Assembly (NCBI GenBank): GCA_027486075.1
Contig: JAIXPU010000137.1
Coordinates: 1 to 17,571 of the forward strand
DNA: 17,571 bases
Direction: 5' to 3'
Source of the DNA: Streptomycetaceae bacterium
Lineage (GTDB): Bacteria > Actinomycetota > Actinomycetes > Nanopelagicales > Nanopelagicaceae
The translations under genes and the position numbers were made by a program. How positions within the stretch are numbered: the first letter of the stretch is position 1; the number at the start of each line of letters is the position of its first letter. Positions 6,875 through 14,084 of this stretch are shown one piece after another. Under the pieces are notes generated by a model. The model did not search any database and was not told the origin of the DNA. It saw nothing but the letters and a program-made list of their open reading frames with translations.

Positions 6875-7621
6875 CTAGAGACGCCCTGCCTGATGAACTC
6901 GCTTTAAGAACTCTTGGGTCTTAGCGTTCTGAGGGTTATGTAATACCTGTTCAGCACTTCCTCGTTCAACGATATTGCCTGACTCAAGAAAGCAGACTTC
7001 ATCGGCTACCTGCGTTGCAAATCCCATTTCATGCGTTGCCAGCACCATAGTCATGCCATCGCTCTTGAGATCACGGACGGCAGAGAGAACTTCATTAACA
7101 AGTACTGGGTCAAGGGCAGATGTGACTTCATCTAGGAGAAGCAAGCGAGGGCTGACTGCTAGTGAGCGAATGATTGCTACTCGCTGCTGCTGTCCCCCAC
7201 TAAGGCGATCAGGATATTGATCAGCCTTATCAGCTAAATCAAAACGCTTAAGAAGATGCAGCGCATGCGCGTTAGCCTCATCGGCACTCTTTCCATGCAC
7301 TTTAATGGGCGAGAGCGTGATGTTCTCCAAGACTGTCTTATGTGGAAATAAGTTAAATGATTGAAAGACCATACCAAGGCGGCGACGGACCTCATCTACA
7401 TTGATCAGTGGATCTGAAATCTCTTGGCCATCTAAGAAAATCTGGCCATCATCAATTGATTCCAATAGGTTGATACAACGTAAGAGGGTGGACTTACCTG
7501 AGCCTGAAGCCCCAATAAGTACTGTCGCCGTATGTTCTGGCACTTTGAGCGATAAATCGTGGAGGACAACATCAGGACCAAAGGACTTGCGCACATTTAC
7601 TAGCTCGAGGACGTTACTCAT
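6875..7621 (-). CDS. Polar amino-acid ABC transporter ATP-binding protein (GlnQ/HisP type)
   Basis: This 248-residue protein is a single ABC domain of the normal size for amino-acid importers. Walker A is GASGSGKST (37-45), the Q-loop glutamine is Gln87 in MVFQSFNLFPH, the signature is LSGGQ (140-144), Walker B is LLLLDE (160-165) followed by VTSALDP, and the switch histidine is His197 in ATHEMG. The FNLFPHKTVLEN segment is characteristic of the glutamine/glutamate/arginine class. Its ATG overlaps the permease stop by one base (TAATG), so translation is coupled. It powers uptake with the permease and receptor encoded upstream on this strand. Which amino acid is carried cannot be read from the ATPase. 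Confidence 0.94.
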   Translation of the reverse strand: MSNVLELVNVRKSFGPDVVLHDLSLKVPEHTATVLIGASGSGKSTLLRCINLLESIDDGQIFLDGQEISDPLINVDEVRRRLGMVFQSFNLFPHKTVLENITLSPIKVHGKSADEANAHALHLLKRFDLADKADQYPDRLSGGQQQRVAIIRSLAVSPRLLLLDEVTSALDPVLVNEVLSAVRDLKSDGMTMVLATHEMGFATQVADEVCFLESGNIVERGSAEQVLHNPQNAKTQEFLKRVHQAGRL

Positions 7622-8496
7622 TAGATGGCACCTTCTGAGTTCTGCGCGCTTGTACGTTGCCTGATTGCGCGATCTGTATAGCGCGTCATTGGGATTGTGA
7701 TGAGGAGAAAGAGAATCGCTGCCACAACGTAAGGTGTGTAGTTAAAGGTGCGGCTAGCGTTTATTTGAGCAGCGCGCACAGCATCTGTGACTCCCAAAAT
7801 CGAGACCAAACCTGTGTCTTTAAGGAGTGAGACAAAGTCGTTCAGCAGTGGAGGAACCACGCGGCGTATCGCTTGTGGCAAGACAACAAAGCGCATCGTC
7901 TGTCCTGAAGTGAGCCCAAGAGAACGAGCAGCTGCGCGCTGACTTGGGTGGATAGATAAAATTCCGCTTCGAATAACTTCAGCGACATATGCCGAGTAAG
8001 TGAGAACAACTGCAACGGTTCCGAGGAAGATGACATTGCTGGATACGCCAGAGAGCCCTAAAGCCGGAACACCAAAGCCAACCAGCAAGATAATCAAGAT
8101 CAATGGTGCACCGCGGAAGATATCGACGTAGGCAGTTGCTAAGAATCTAAATGGGGTAAGCGCCGGTGACTTTGTAGTTCGCAGCAAAGCAAGGCCAAGT
8201 GCAATAACACCAATCGCTGCCCCACCAATAAAGGTGAGCTGTAAGTTGATCCAGAGCCCTTGAACGACTGTCGGAAATACCTCGCGGCCATAATCAATAT
8301 CGAAGAATGTGGCTTTGACTGTCTCCCAGCCCGGTGAGGTAACAAGAATTATCGCAAGAGTTCCGAGGACGAAAATAGAAGAAGCCGCAGCAATACTTGC
8401 TTGCTTGCGGCTGATCCTGCGACGAGATTTACGTCGTTCTAGTTCACGGGAGCTTGGCGACCAAGCAGAGCTTTTCTTCTCTGACATGGTCGCCAA
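7621..8496 (-). CDS. Polar amino-acid ABC transporter permease (His/Glu/Gln/Arg/opine family)
   Basis: The protein has 291 residues: a polar, Arg/Lys-rich N-terminus (about 1-33), then an isolated membrane segment (about 34-53), then a canonical BPD_transp_1 domain. The coupling (EAA) motif reads EVIRSGILSIHPSQRAAARSLG, and LPQAIRRVVPPLLNDF follows, as usual for HEAT-family permeases. One polypeptide has been found, so the channel is probably a homodimer. The start is uncertain. TTG at 8496 has an AAGG four bases upstream, whereas ATG at 8487 (beginning MSEKK) has poor Shine-Dalgarno spacing; the two products differ by three residues. The gene lies 27 nt after the receptor gene and overlaps the ATPase start. 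Confidence 0.92.
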   Translation of the reverse strand: MATMSEKKSSAWSPSSRELERRKSRRRISRKQASIAAASSIFVLGTLAIILVTSPGWETVKATFFDIDYGREVFPTVVQGLWINLQLTFIGGAAIGVIALGLALLRTTKSPALTPFRFLATAYVDIFRGAPLILIILLVGFGVPALGLSGVSSNVIFLGTVAVVLTYSAYVAEVIRSGILSIHPSQRAAARSLGLTSGQTMRFVVLPQAIRRVVPPLLNDFVSLLKDTGLVSILGVTDAVRAAQINASRTFNYTPYVVAAILFLLITIPMTRYTDRAIRQRTSAQNSEGAI

Positions 8497-8523
8497 ACTA
8501 CCTTGTTTACTGCTGAGTTTCTA

Positions 8524-9372
8524 TTAAGGCTTCAATACAGGGGCGCCAGCACCAGTTGCTAGCCACTTATCTGTAATTGTTGCGAGTGTTCCATCTGCAG
8601 TAATGGCATCAACAGCGCCAGTTACGCAAGATGTGAGCTTGCTTCCCTTTGAAAGTAAGAGACCAAACTGATCTCCTTCACCAGTTGATGGAAGTTGACC
8701 AACGATAAGACCGTTTGGAACTTCAACTCCTGATAGGTAGAAAGCTGTTGGTAGATCTACAACAAGACCATCAATCTGCTTGTTCTTGAGTGCAGATACA
8801 CCTGCTGCATTGTCGTTAAATACCTGTGGCTTGCTGCCAATCTGGTTCTCGATTGCATCAAGTGAGGTGGTACCGACTGCAGCTCCAAGCTTTGCACTCT
8901 TGAGCTCTGCAAGGGTTGTCTTTCCTTCAATCTTGCTTCCCTTGAATGAGACAATTGCCTGTGGAGCTGTGTAATAAGGTGATGAGAAATCAACAGCCTT
9001 CTTGCGATCCTCAGTAATTGAGAACTGCTGCAAGTTGAAGTCAAACTTCTTCTCTCCAGGTGTTACAGCTGAGTCAAATGTTGTACGGACCCAGGTGACG
9101 TCTCCTGCTTCAAAGCCGAGCTGCTTAGCTACTGCGTAAGCGACTGCGCCTTCAAAACCTTCAGCAGATTCTGGCTTATCGTCGATAACCCATGGGTAGT
9201 ACGCAGGTTCACCGGTTGCGATGGTGAGCTTGCCTTCAGTGATTGTTGCTAGATCTCCCTTTTCGCATGATGCAGAAGCTGATGACGAATCGTCATTGCC
9301 AAGTCCGCATCCTGAGAGTGCGAGAGCAGCAGCGATTACCGCTGCAGTGATAATTCCAAAACGTTTTTGCAC
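8524..9372 (-). CDS. Amino-acid ABC transporter substrate-binding lipoprotein (SBP_bac_3 family)
   Basis: The protein has 282 residues with a lipoprotein signal peptide: MQKR, a hydrophobic stretch, and the lipobox ALSGC with Cys22 as the predicted lipidated N-terminus. A Ser/Asp-rich linker (about 25-35) follows. The mature part fits the type II amino-acid receptor fold: TGEPAYYPWV at the ligand entrance, FEGAVAYAVAKQLGF, then DFNLQQFSITEDRKKAVDFSSPYY, a family hallmark. It would bind a polar amino acid outside the cell and feed the permease and ATPase downstream. The start is GTG at 9372, supported by AAGGAG five bases upstream. The intergenic region upstream (9373-9473) contains no promoter that I can call, but the tRNA terminator just before it implies independent transcription. 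Confidence 0.92.
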   Translation of the reverse strand: MQKRFGIITAAVIAAALALSGCGLGNDDSSSASASCEKGDLATITEGKLTIATGEPAYYPWVIDDKPESAEGFEGAVAYAVAKQLGFEAGDVTWVRTTFDSAVTPGEKKFDFNLQQFSITEDRKKAVDFSSPYYTAPQAIVSFKGSKIEGKTTLAELKSAKLGAAVGTTSLDAIENQIGSKPQVFNDNAAGVSALKNKQIDGLVVDLPTAFYLSGVEVPNGLIVGQLPSTGEGDQFGLLLSKGSKLTSCVTGAVDAITADGTLATITDKWLATGAGAPVLKP

Positions 9373-9377
9373 GTAAG

Positions 9378-9383
9378 CTCCTT
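9378..9383 (-). promoter_or_regulatory. Ribosome binding site for the amino-acid receptor gene (GTG start)
   Basis: AAGGAG on the - strand, five bases before GTG at 9372. The perfect Shine-Dalgarno core supports the non-ATG start, which also leaves a complete lipoprotein signal peptide. Confidence 0.8.
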
Positions 9384-9473
9384 AAGGTTGGGGCGAGATA
9401 AATACTGGGGAAGCGTATTAACCCTGTCCCCCAATGTCGACTCGCAAATGAACTGCAGGTAGCCGAACAAAGC

Positions 9474-9499
9474 AAAACGCCCCTCTTATAGAAGGGCGT
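9474..9499 (-). terminator. Intrinsic terminator downstream of tRNA-Tyr
   Basis: On the - strand ACGCCC and GGGCGT form the outer stem. A C/A mismatch follows, then an inner 3-bp stem (TCT/AGA) closing a three-base loop (stem-loop 9477-9499), followed by TTTT (9477-9474). It starts only two bases after the CCA end of the tRNA, so it terminates the tRNA transcript before the amino-acid transporter operon. Confidence 0.8.
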
Positions 9500-9501
9500 A
9501 A

Positions 9502-9586
9502 TGGTGGCGGGTGAAGGATTTGAACCTTCGAAGGCAGAGCCGGGGGATTTACAGTCCCCTCCCATTGGCCGCTCGGGCAACCCGCC
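9502..9586 (-). tRNA. tRNA-Tyr (anticodon GTA), CCA encoded
   Basis: On the - strand the acceptor arm GGCGGGT pairs with ACCCGCC, followed by discriminator A and an encoded CCA (9504-9502). The anticodon stem GGGGA/TCCCC encloses loop CTGTAAA with anticodon GTA at 9552-9550. The T arm is GAAGG-TTCAAAT-CCTTC. A 13-base variable arm makes it a class II tRNA, as expected for bacterial tRNA-Tyr and distinct from Leu and Ser by anticodon. A TAATCT box on the - strand (9611-9606) could be its -10 element; no good -35 is seen, so it may instead be processed from the SDR transcript, whose stop is 55 nt upstream. Confidence 0.96.
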
Positions 9587-9641
9587 AGGGTCTTACGGCT
9601 TGCGTAGATTACCTTATTTACTGAAACTCTTGAAATCCGCG

Positions 9642-10424
9642 CTATTCAGGAAGGATGACAGGCACCTGAGTAATCAAGCCGCCATCAATGACATATGAGG
9701 CGCCAGTGATGATTGCTGATTTATCAGAACATAAGAATCCAACGAGATTGCCAATGTCATGGATGCTCGCCATGCGTCCGATGGGATGAGATAGACCCCA
9801 TTCATGAAGAAGATCTTCTTCGCTTCGTTCACCTTTAAATGATTGTGCGGTGGCACGGAGCATCGGTGTATCAACACATCCCGGAAGAACTGCGTTACAA
9901 CGAATCTGCTCGCCTGCATAATCAACTGCAATTGCACGAGTAAGTGCATTGACGGCTCCCTTAGAGGCGGCATATGCAACTACTCCTTTTTGGTTAGCCA
10001 GAGATTGCACAGAAGAAATATTGACGATTGATCCACCTTTAGCTTTACGCATAAATGGAACCGCATACTTTGTTGTCAGATACATCGCCTTCACATTGAC
10101 GCCAAAGGTTTTTTCCCAGATCTCATCTGTGGTTTCTTCAGCGTTGCCATAGGTCTGAACGCCTGCGCTATTTACCAAATAATCAATGTGTCCGTGCTTA
10201 TTGCCGGCCTCTGTGACAGCCTTTTTAACCTGGTCTTCAGATGAGATATCTACCTTGACCGCGGCGAATCGATCGCCGTAGCTCGCAAACTCCTTCTGTG
10301 CGCTGGCAAGAGCTGTGTCATCAACATCAAAGATGGTAACCGTCGCACCATCTTCAAGGAGTCGCTGCGCGCTACCAAATCCAATTCCCTTAGCTCCCCC
10401 AGTAACAATTGCTACCTTATTCAT
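9642..10424 (-). CDS. Short-chain dehydrogenase/reductase (candidate 2-keto-3-deoxy-L-fuconate dehydrogenase)
   Basis: This 260-residue classical SDR carries TGGAKGIG (8-15), NSAG (85-88) and Asn110, with the catalytic triad Ser138, Tyr151 and Lys155 (YAASK). An acidic Asp33 at the end of the second strand (IFDVDD) points to NAD+ rather than NADP+. The family oxidises or reduces secondary alcohols. In the non-phosphorylating L-fucose pathway an SDR oxidises 2-keto-3-deoxy-L-fuconate at C4, and this protein has the right type and genetic company (lldD upstream, fucose-like genes at 1-3061), but that substrate is inferred. AAGGAG (10438-10433) lies 8 bases before the ATG, which sits inside the end of lldD (8-base overlap, 10417-10424), so the two are co-translated. 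Confidence 0.88.
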   Translation of the reverse strand: MNKVAIVTGGAKGIGFGSAQRLLEDGATVTIFDVDDTALASAQKEFASYGDRFAAVKVDISSEDQVKKAVTEAGNKHGHIDYLVNSAGVQTYGNAEETTDEIWEKTFGVNVKAMYLTTKYAVPFMRKAKGGSIVNISSVQSLANQKGVVAYAASKGAVNALTRAIAVDYAGEQIRCNAVLPGCVDTPMLRATAQSFKGERSEEDLLHEWGLSHPIGRMASIHDIGNLVGFLCSDKSAIITGASYVIDGGLITQVPVILPE

Positions 10425-11655
10425 GGAAATTGCTCCTTATCTGTGCGCCGCTCTTCTGAACTTCTTCAATTGTGCGTGAACCCGAAAGTGACATTCCATT
10501 GATGAATTCGCGGCGCATCAAGTCAATTACTTGCTGCACCCCTTTTTCACCATTGGCCATGGCGCCATAGAGATAGGCGCGACCGATAAAGACTGCCTTC
10601 GCCCCCAACGCGATTGCGCTTAGGGCATCTAGGCCAGACATCATGCCGCCGTCGATATAGACCTCAACCTTTTTGCCAACGGCATCTACTACCTCAGGCA
10701 GAATCTCTAGCGGTACCGGACCGCGATCAAATTGGCGTCCACCATGGTTAGAGAGAATGATTCCTTGCACTCCGCACTTAGCCACTGCTTTGGCATCGGC
10801 AACGCTCTGGATGCCTTTGACAATGATCGGGCCAGACCAGACAGTGCGTAACCATTTAATGTCATCAAAATCAGTTGATGGATCAAAGATGAGCGCAGCT
10901 AATTCAGAGAGCGGTTTATCCCAACCACGGAAAGCTGCAAACTCGAGTTTTCCGGTTGTAAAGAGGTTGAGCCACCAGATTGGTTTACGTGCAATCGAAA
11001 GAACAGTGCTTAACCTAATCTTTGGTGGAACGGTAAGACCATTGCGGTTATCTCGATAACGAAGCCCAGCGACTGGTGTGTCAACTGTCAGCACTAGAGC
11101 TTCAAATCCAGCATCCTTTGCCTGCTTGATAACTGCCAAGGTGTCAGAGCGGTTCTTCATTACATAGAGCTGAAACCATCTACGTGCACTTGGAACTGCA
11201 GCTGCGAGTTCTGCAGGCGAAGTTGTTCCCATCGTCGAGAGCGCATAAATCAAATTGTTCTGAGCTGCCACATTTGCAACTGCTGGTTCGCCAACATGGT
11301 GCATTAAACGGGTATAGCCGGTCGGTGCAAAGCAGATTGGTAGATCAATACTCTTTCCAAGGATCTTTGTCGAAGTATCAATATCTGAAACATCACGTAG
11401 AACGCGTGAGTTGATCTCAACTCGAGCAAGGGCTTGGCGAGTGCGGTCGTAGGCAACTTCATCTACAGCGCTTCCCTCGACATAATCAAAGACAACTTTT
11501 GGGGTGCGCTTCTTTGCGATGGCAGCCAGATCAGCAACGTTCTGTGCCCGTTGTAACTTGCCCTTGTAGGGGTTAAGCGATGGCAAGGTCCAGTCAATTA
11601 AGGACCAGAAATACGGAAGGCTCGGCAGTTTTCTTGAGCTCCGAATCATGAGCAC
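10417..11655 (-). CDS. lldD: FMN-dependent alpha-hydroxy-acid dehydrogenase, probable L-lactate dehydrogenase
   Basis: The 412-residue protein fits the FMN_dh barrel family along its length. Visible active-site parts are PTGYTRL (111-117), FQLY (161-164), LTVDTPVAG (189-197), Lys280 in IIVKG, catalytic SNHGGRQ (302-308; His304 base, Arg307 substrate carboxylate), DGG (335-337) and GRAYLYG. Such enzymes oxidise L-lactate to pyruvate and pass electrons to the quinone pool at the membrane. The N-terminus carries about 35 extra residues, hydrophobic in part. GTG at 11655 has AGGG (11665-11662) six bases upstream; ATG at 11649 is an alternative, two residues shorter. It shares an operon with the SDR, and L-lactate would be an end product of fucose oxidation, so a joint pathway is plausible. 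Other alpha-hydroxy acids cannot be excluded. Confidence 0.87.
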   Translation of the reverse strand: MLMIRSSRKLPSLPYFWSLIDWTLPSLNPYKGKLQRAQNVADLAAIAKKRTPKVVFDYVEGSAVDEVAYDRTRQALARVEINSRVLRDVSDIDTSTKILGKSIDLPICFAPTGYTRLMHHVGEPAVANVAAQNNLIYALSTMGTTSPAELAAAVPSARRWFQLYVMKNRSDTLAVIKQAKDAGFEALVLTVDTPVAGLRYRDNRNGLTVPPKIRLSTVLSIARKPIWWLNLFTTGKLEFAAFRGWDKPLSELAALIFDPSTDFDDIKWLRTVWSGPIIVKGIQSVADAKAVAKCGVQGIILSNHGGRQFDRGPVPLEILPEVVDAVGKKVEVYIDGGMMSGLDALSAIALGAKAVFIGRAYLYGAMANGEKGVQQVIDLMRREFINGMSLSGSRTIEEVQKSGAQIRSNFHE

Positions 11656-11694
11656 AAATTACCCTACAATGGCGCACATTAGAATGCGTCAATA

Positions 11695-11722
11695 AGACTA
11701 GAAGTAAGAATTGAATTACCAA
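11695..11722 (-). promoter_or_regulatory. Possible promoter of the lldD-SDR operon
   Basis: On the - strand TTGGTA (11722-11717) and TAGTCT (11700-11695) are 16 bases apart, a weak -35/-10 pair. Transcription would begin near 11688, giving a leader of about 33 nt before the GTG. It lies in the 80-nt divergent gap shared with yajQ. Low confidence, as such pairs occur by chance in AT-rich gaps. Confidence 0.28.
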
Positions 11723-11735
11723 AGGGGTCCAGAAC

Positions 11736-12224
11736 GTGGCAGATAGCAGTTTCGACGTAGTTTCAAAGATTGACCGTATGGAGCTCGATAACGCGATTAA
11801 CCAAGCCATCCGCGAAATCGATACGCGCTTTGACTTTAAAAATACCGGCGCCAAGATCGAACTGACCGGTGACAAGCTTGCCATCGAAGCAGGCACTGAA
11901 GAACGCGCTAAGGCCGCTCTCGATGTCGTCAAAGATAAGATGATTAAGCGTGGAGTATCCCTGAAGCATCTTGATGCTGGTGAACCACAGCTTTCCGGAA
12001 AGATCTACAAGATTGCCTGCACCCTTAAAGAAGGTATCTCGACTGAGAACGCAAAGAAGATTGCAAAGTTCTTACGTGATGAGGGCCCAAAATCAATTAA
12101 GACTCAGATTCAAGGCGACGAGCTACGCGTGACTTCTAAGAGCCGTGATGATTTACAAGAAGCTATTGAGCAGATTAAGAACGGTAAATTTGAGTTTGCT
12201 GTCCAATTTGTTAATTTCCGATAG
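11736..12224 (+). CDS. yajQ: YajQ family cyclic-di-GMP/nucleotide-binding protein (UPF0234)
   Basis: This 162-residue protein has the standard family length. It opens with the YajQ hallmark ADSSFDVVSKIDRMELDNA and then INQAIREIDTRFDFKN, and has two alpha/beta repeats with the second half ending in EFAVQFVNFR. YajQ proteins are small cytoplasmic proteins; a Xanthomonas member binds cyclic di-GMP and acts with a transcription regulator, while the role in actinobacteria is not settled. The start is GTG at 11736, chosen because AAAGGGG (11721-11727) lies 8 bases upstream and the hallmark begins at once. A TACAAT at 11665-11670 could be a -10 box, but I see no matching -35. The next gene begins directly after its stop. 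Confidence 0.95.
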   Translation: MADSSFDVVSKIDRMELDNAINQAIREIDTRFDFKNTGAKIELTGDKLAIEAGTEERAKAALDVVKDKMIKRGVSLKHLDAGEPQLSGKIYKIACTLKEGISTENAKKIAKFLRDEGPKSIKTQIQGDELRVTSKSRDDLQEAIEQIKNGKFEFAVQFVNFR

Positions 12225-13130
12225 GTGGCAAAGGTAAGGAGCGAATACTCGCTCGGACTTCTCTTCGGGGTTAGCGCCTACGTTTTTTGGGGCCTCTTTC
12301 CGCTCTACTGGCCGTTACTTAAACCTGCCAGTCCACTAGAAATCGTCTCTCATCGCGCAGTTTGGACTCTAGTTTTCTGCATCATTGTCCTGGCGCTTTT
12401 ACGTCAACTTAAATCAACGCTAGCAATCATGAAGCGCCCAAAGAAGATGGCAGGGCTCTTTGCAACAACTGTCCTTATCTCAATCAACTGGCTTACCTAT
12501 ATCTGGGCAACAAATAATGGCCATGTTGTTGAAGCAGCTCTTGGTTATTACATCAATCCCCTGATCATCATCGCTTTTGGAGTTCTTTTACTGCGCGAGA
12601 AGATGCGTCCGCTGCAATGGGTTGCAGTTGGTATCGCAGCAATCGGTGTAACGATTCTGACTATCGATTACGGTCGCTTACCTTGGGTTGCGATTTCACT
12701 CGCACTTTCTTGGGGAACATACGGGTTATTGAAGAAGAAGTTAGATTTAGGTGCGCTTGAAGGCCTCACTATCGAAACGCTTATCTCACTTCTTCCCTAT
12801 GGCTTCTACCTCTACTACCTTGGCAATCAGGGCACAGGGCAATTTGGAAGCGGAGTGGGCCTCACAATTCTCTTAATTGCAGCTGGCGCCATGACCGCTA
12901 TTCCGCTGCTGTTATTCAATGGCTCTACTACTCGCCTGCCATACAGCACCATCGGCCTTTTGCAATACATCACGCCAACAATTCAATTCTCAATCGGAGT
13001 CTGGATTAATCACGAAGAGATGCCAACTGCACGTTGGATTGGATTTGTTGTTATCTGGTTAGCGCTGGCAACTCTTGGAACAGATCTATTTCGCTCAAGC
13101 AGAGCGATCGACAATCGCATCGCACAATGA
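12225..13130 (+). CDS. rarD: RarD-like EamA-family membrane transporter
   Basis: This 301-residue protein has about ten membrane segments. The start motif GLLFGVSAYVFWGLFPLYWPLL followed by EIVSHRAVW is the recognisable RarD signature, and two EamA halves follow. RarD was named in E. coli as a chloramphenicol-sensitivity protein; its natural substrate is unknown and it belongs to the drug/metabolite transporter superfamily. The GTG start comes directly after the yajQ stop (TAGGTG) without a Shine-Dalgarno site. No other in-frame ATG, GTG or TTG precedes the first membrane segment, so translation probably re-initiates after yajQ. The 3' end overlaps the convergent polyprenyl synthase gene by 36 bases (13095-13130). 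Confidence 0.9.
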   Translation: MAKVRSEYSLGLLFGVSAYVFWGLFPLYWPLLKPASPLEIVSHRAVWTLVFCIIVLALLRQLKSTLAIMKRPKKMAGLFATTVLISINWLTYIWATNNGHVVEAALGYYINPLIIIAFGVLLLREKMRPLQWVAVGIAAIGVTILTIDYGRLPWVAISLALSWGTYGLLKKKLDLGALEGLTIETLISLLPYGFYLYYLGNQGTGQFGSGVGLTILLIAAGAMTAIPLLLFNGSTTRLPYSTIGLLQYITPTIQFSIGVWINHEEMPTARWIGFVVIWLALATLGTDLFRSSRAIDNRIAQ

Positions 13131-14084
13131 GAAGAGCGCGCCAGTGACTTCATTTACTGGCAGCGGACCAAGAGCAGCGCGAGCATCACGAGCAACCTGT
13201 TGTAGTTGAGCCTTTGACTCTTCGAGAGCCGGATGGGTACGCAACTCTTTAAGTACGCTCGCAACTACTGCTTCATCTTTAATGGGAGCGCTGACCAGCT
13301 TCTGTAGCTCTTTATCTTCAGGACGAGTTGATTTCATGAGATTGAGAGTGACAAGCGTTGGCACACCTTCACGCAAATCTGTTCCTGGAATCTTTCCAGA
13401 TTGATGAGAATCGCTAGCAATATCAATAATGTCATCGGCTAGTTGAAATGCGATACCAATCTTTTCGCCAAATACTGTAAGGGTCTCTTTAACCTCATCT
13501 GGCGCACCTGAAACCATGGCGCCAAAGCGTGCGCTAGCTGCAATGAGTGATCCCGTCTTATCTGCAACAACTTGTAGATAATGCTCGAGCGCATCTTCAC
13601 CGTTCTGCGGTCCTTGCGTCTCCATAATCTGCCCGATTACTAGACGTTCAAAGGTTGATGCTTGTAGGCGAACTGCTTCAGGGCCAATATCGGCAAGGAG
13701 GGCCGAGACCTTTGCAAAGAGATAATCTCCAGTCAAAATCGCAACTGTATTTCCCCAGCGACTATTTGCGCTTTCAACGCTTCGACGAAGACGTGCTTCG
13801 TCCATTACGTCATCGTGATACAGAGTCGCAACATGAGTAAGTTCGCAGACAACAGCAGATTCAATAATTCCAAAACGGTTCTTATCTCCGTAATGAGAGG
13901 CCAGCAAAGTCAGCAGTGGTCGCAACCGCTTTCCACCTGCTGCCACTAAGTGACGTGAGGTCTCCTCAACGAGTGGATAGTCGCCTTGAATATGGCTAAG
14001 AAGAAGGCTTTCTACCTTCTGCATGCCTAGCGCTAATTCAGCTTCTAACTCAGGGGAGATACCCGGTATTCCGATTGCTGCCAT
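13095..14084 (-). CDS. Long-chain polyprenyl diphosphate synthase (menaquinone side chain)
   Basis: The 329-residue protein is a trans-prenyltransferase with GKRLRP (51-56), the first aspartate-rich motif DDVMD (91-95) and the second, DDIID (217-221); these bind Mg-diphosphate of the allylic substrate and IPP. The fifth residue before the first motif is Ala86, a small side chain that leaves the elongation channel open, so a long product (heptaprenyl to decaprenyl range) is more likely than FPP or GGPP. Its ATG overlaps the nuoN stop by one base (TAATG), placing it last in the complex I operon. That context suggests it makes the tail of the quinone that complex I reduces. The exact chain length cannot be told from sequence. 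Confidence 0.9.
   Translation of the reverse strand: MAAIGIPGISPELEAELALGMQKVESLLLSHIQGDYPLVEETSRHLVAAGGKRLRPLLTLLASHYGDKNRFGIIESAVVCELTHVATLYHDDVMDEARLRRSVESANSRWGNTVAILTGDYLFAKVSALLADIGPEAVRLQASTFERLVIGQIMETQGPQNGEDALEHYLQVVADKTGSLIAASARFGAMVSGAPDEVKETLTVFGEKIGIAFQLADDIIDIASDSHQSGKIPGTDLREGVPTLVTLNLMKSTRPEDKELQKLVSAPIKDEAVVASVLKELRTHPALEESKAQLQQVARDARAALGPLPVNEVTGALFSLCDAIVDRSA

Noticed and set aside
9373..9473. Leader of the amino-acid receptor gene, considered for a riboswitch or operator (GGGGA/TCCCC repeat at 9407-9431)
   Set aside because: The repeat is five bases long with a bulge, no known riboswitch core is visible, and no -35/-10 pair with normal spacing could be found. Nothing is called here.
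10673..11059. 128-codon open frame on the + strand opposite lldD
   Set aside because: The opposite strand encodes conserved FMN-barrel motifs throughout this stretch; the + frame is low-complexity and shows no known motif.
11594..11932. 112-codon frame on the - strand spanning the lldD/yajQ gap
   Set aside because: It overlaps the starts of two clear genes and resembles no family; it would also cover the probable promoter gap.
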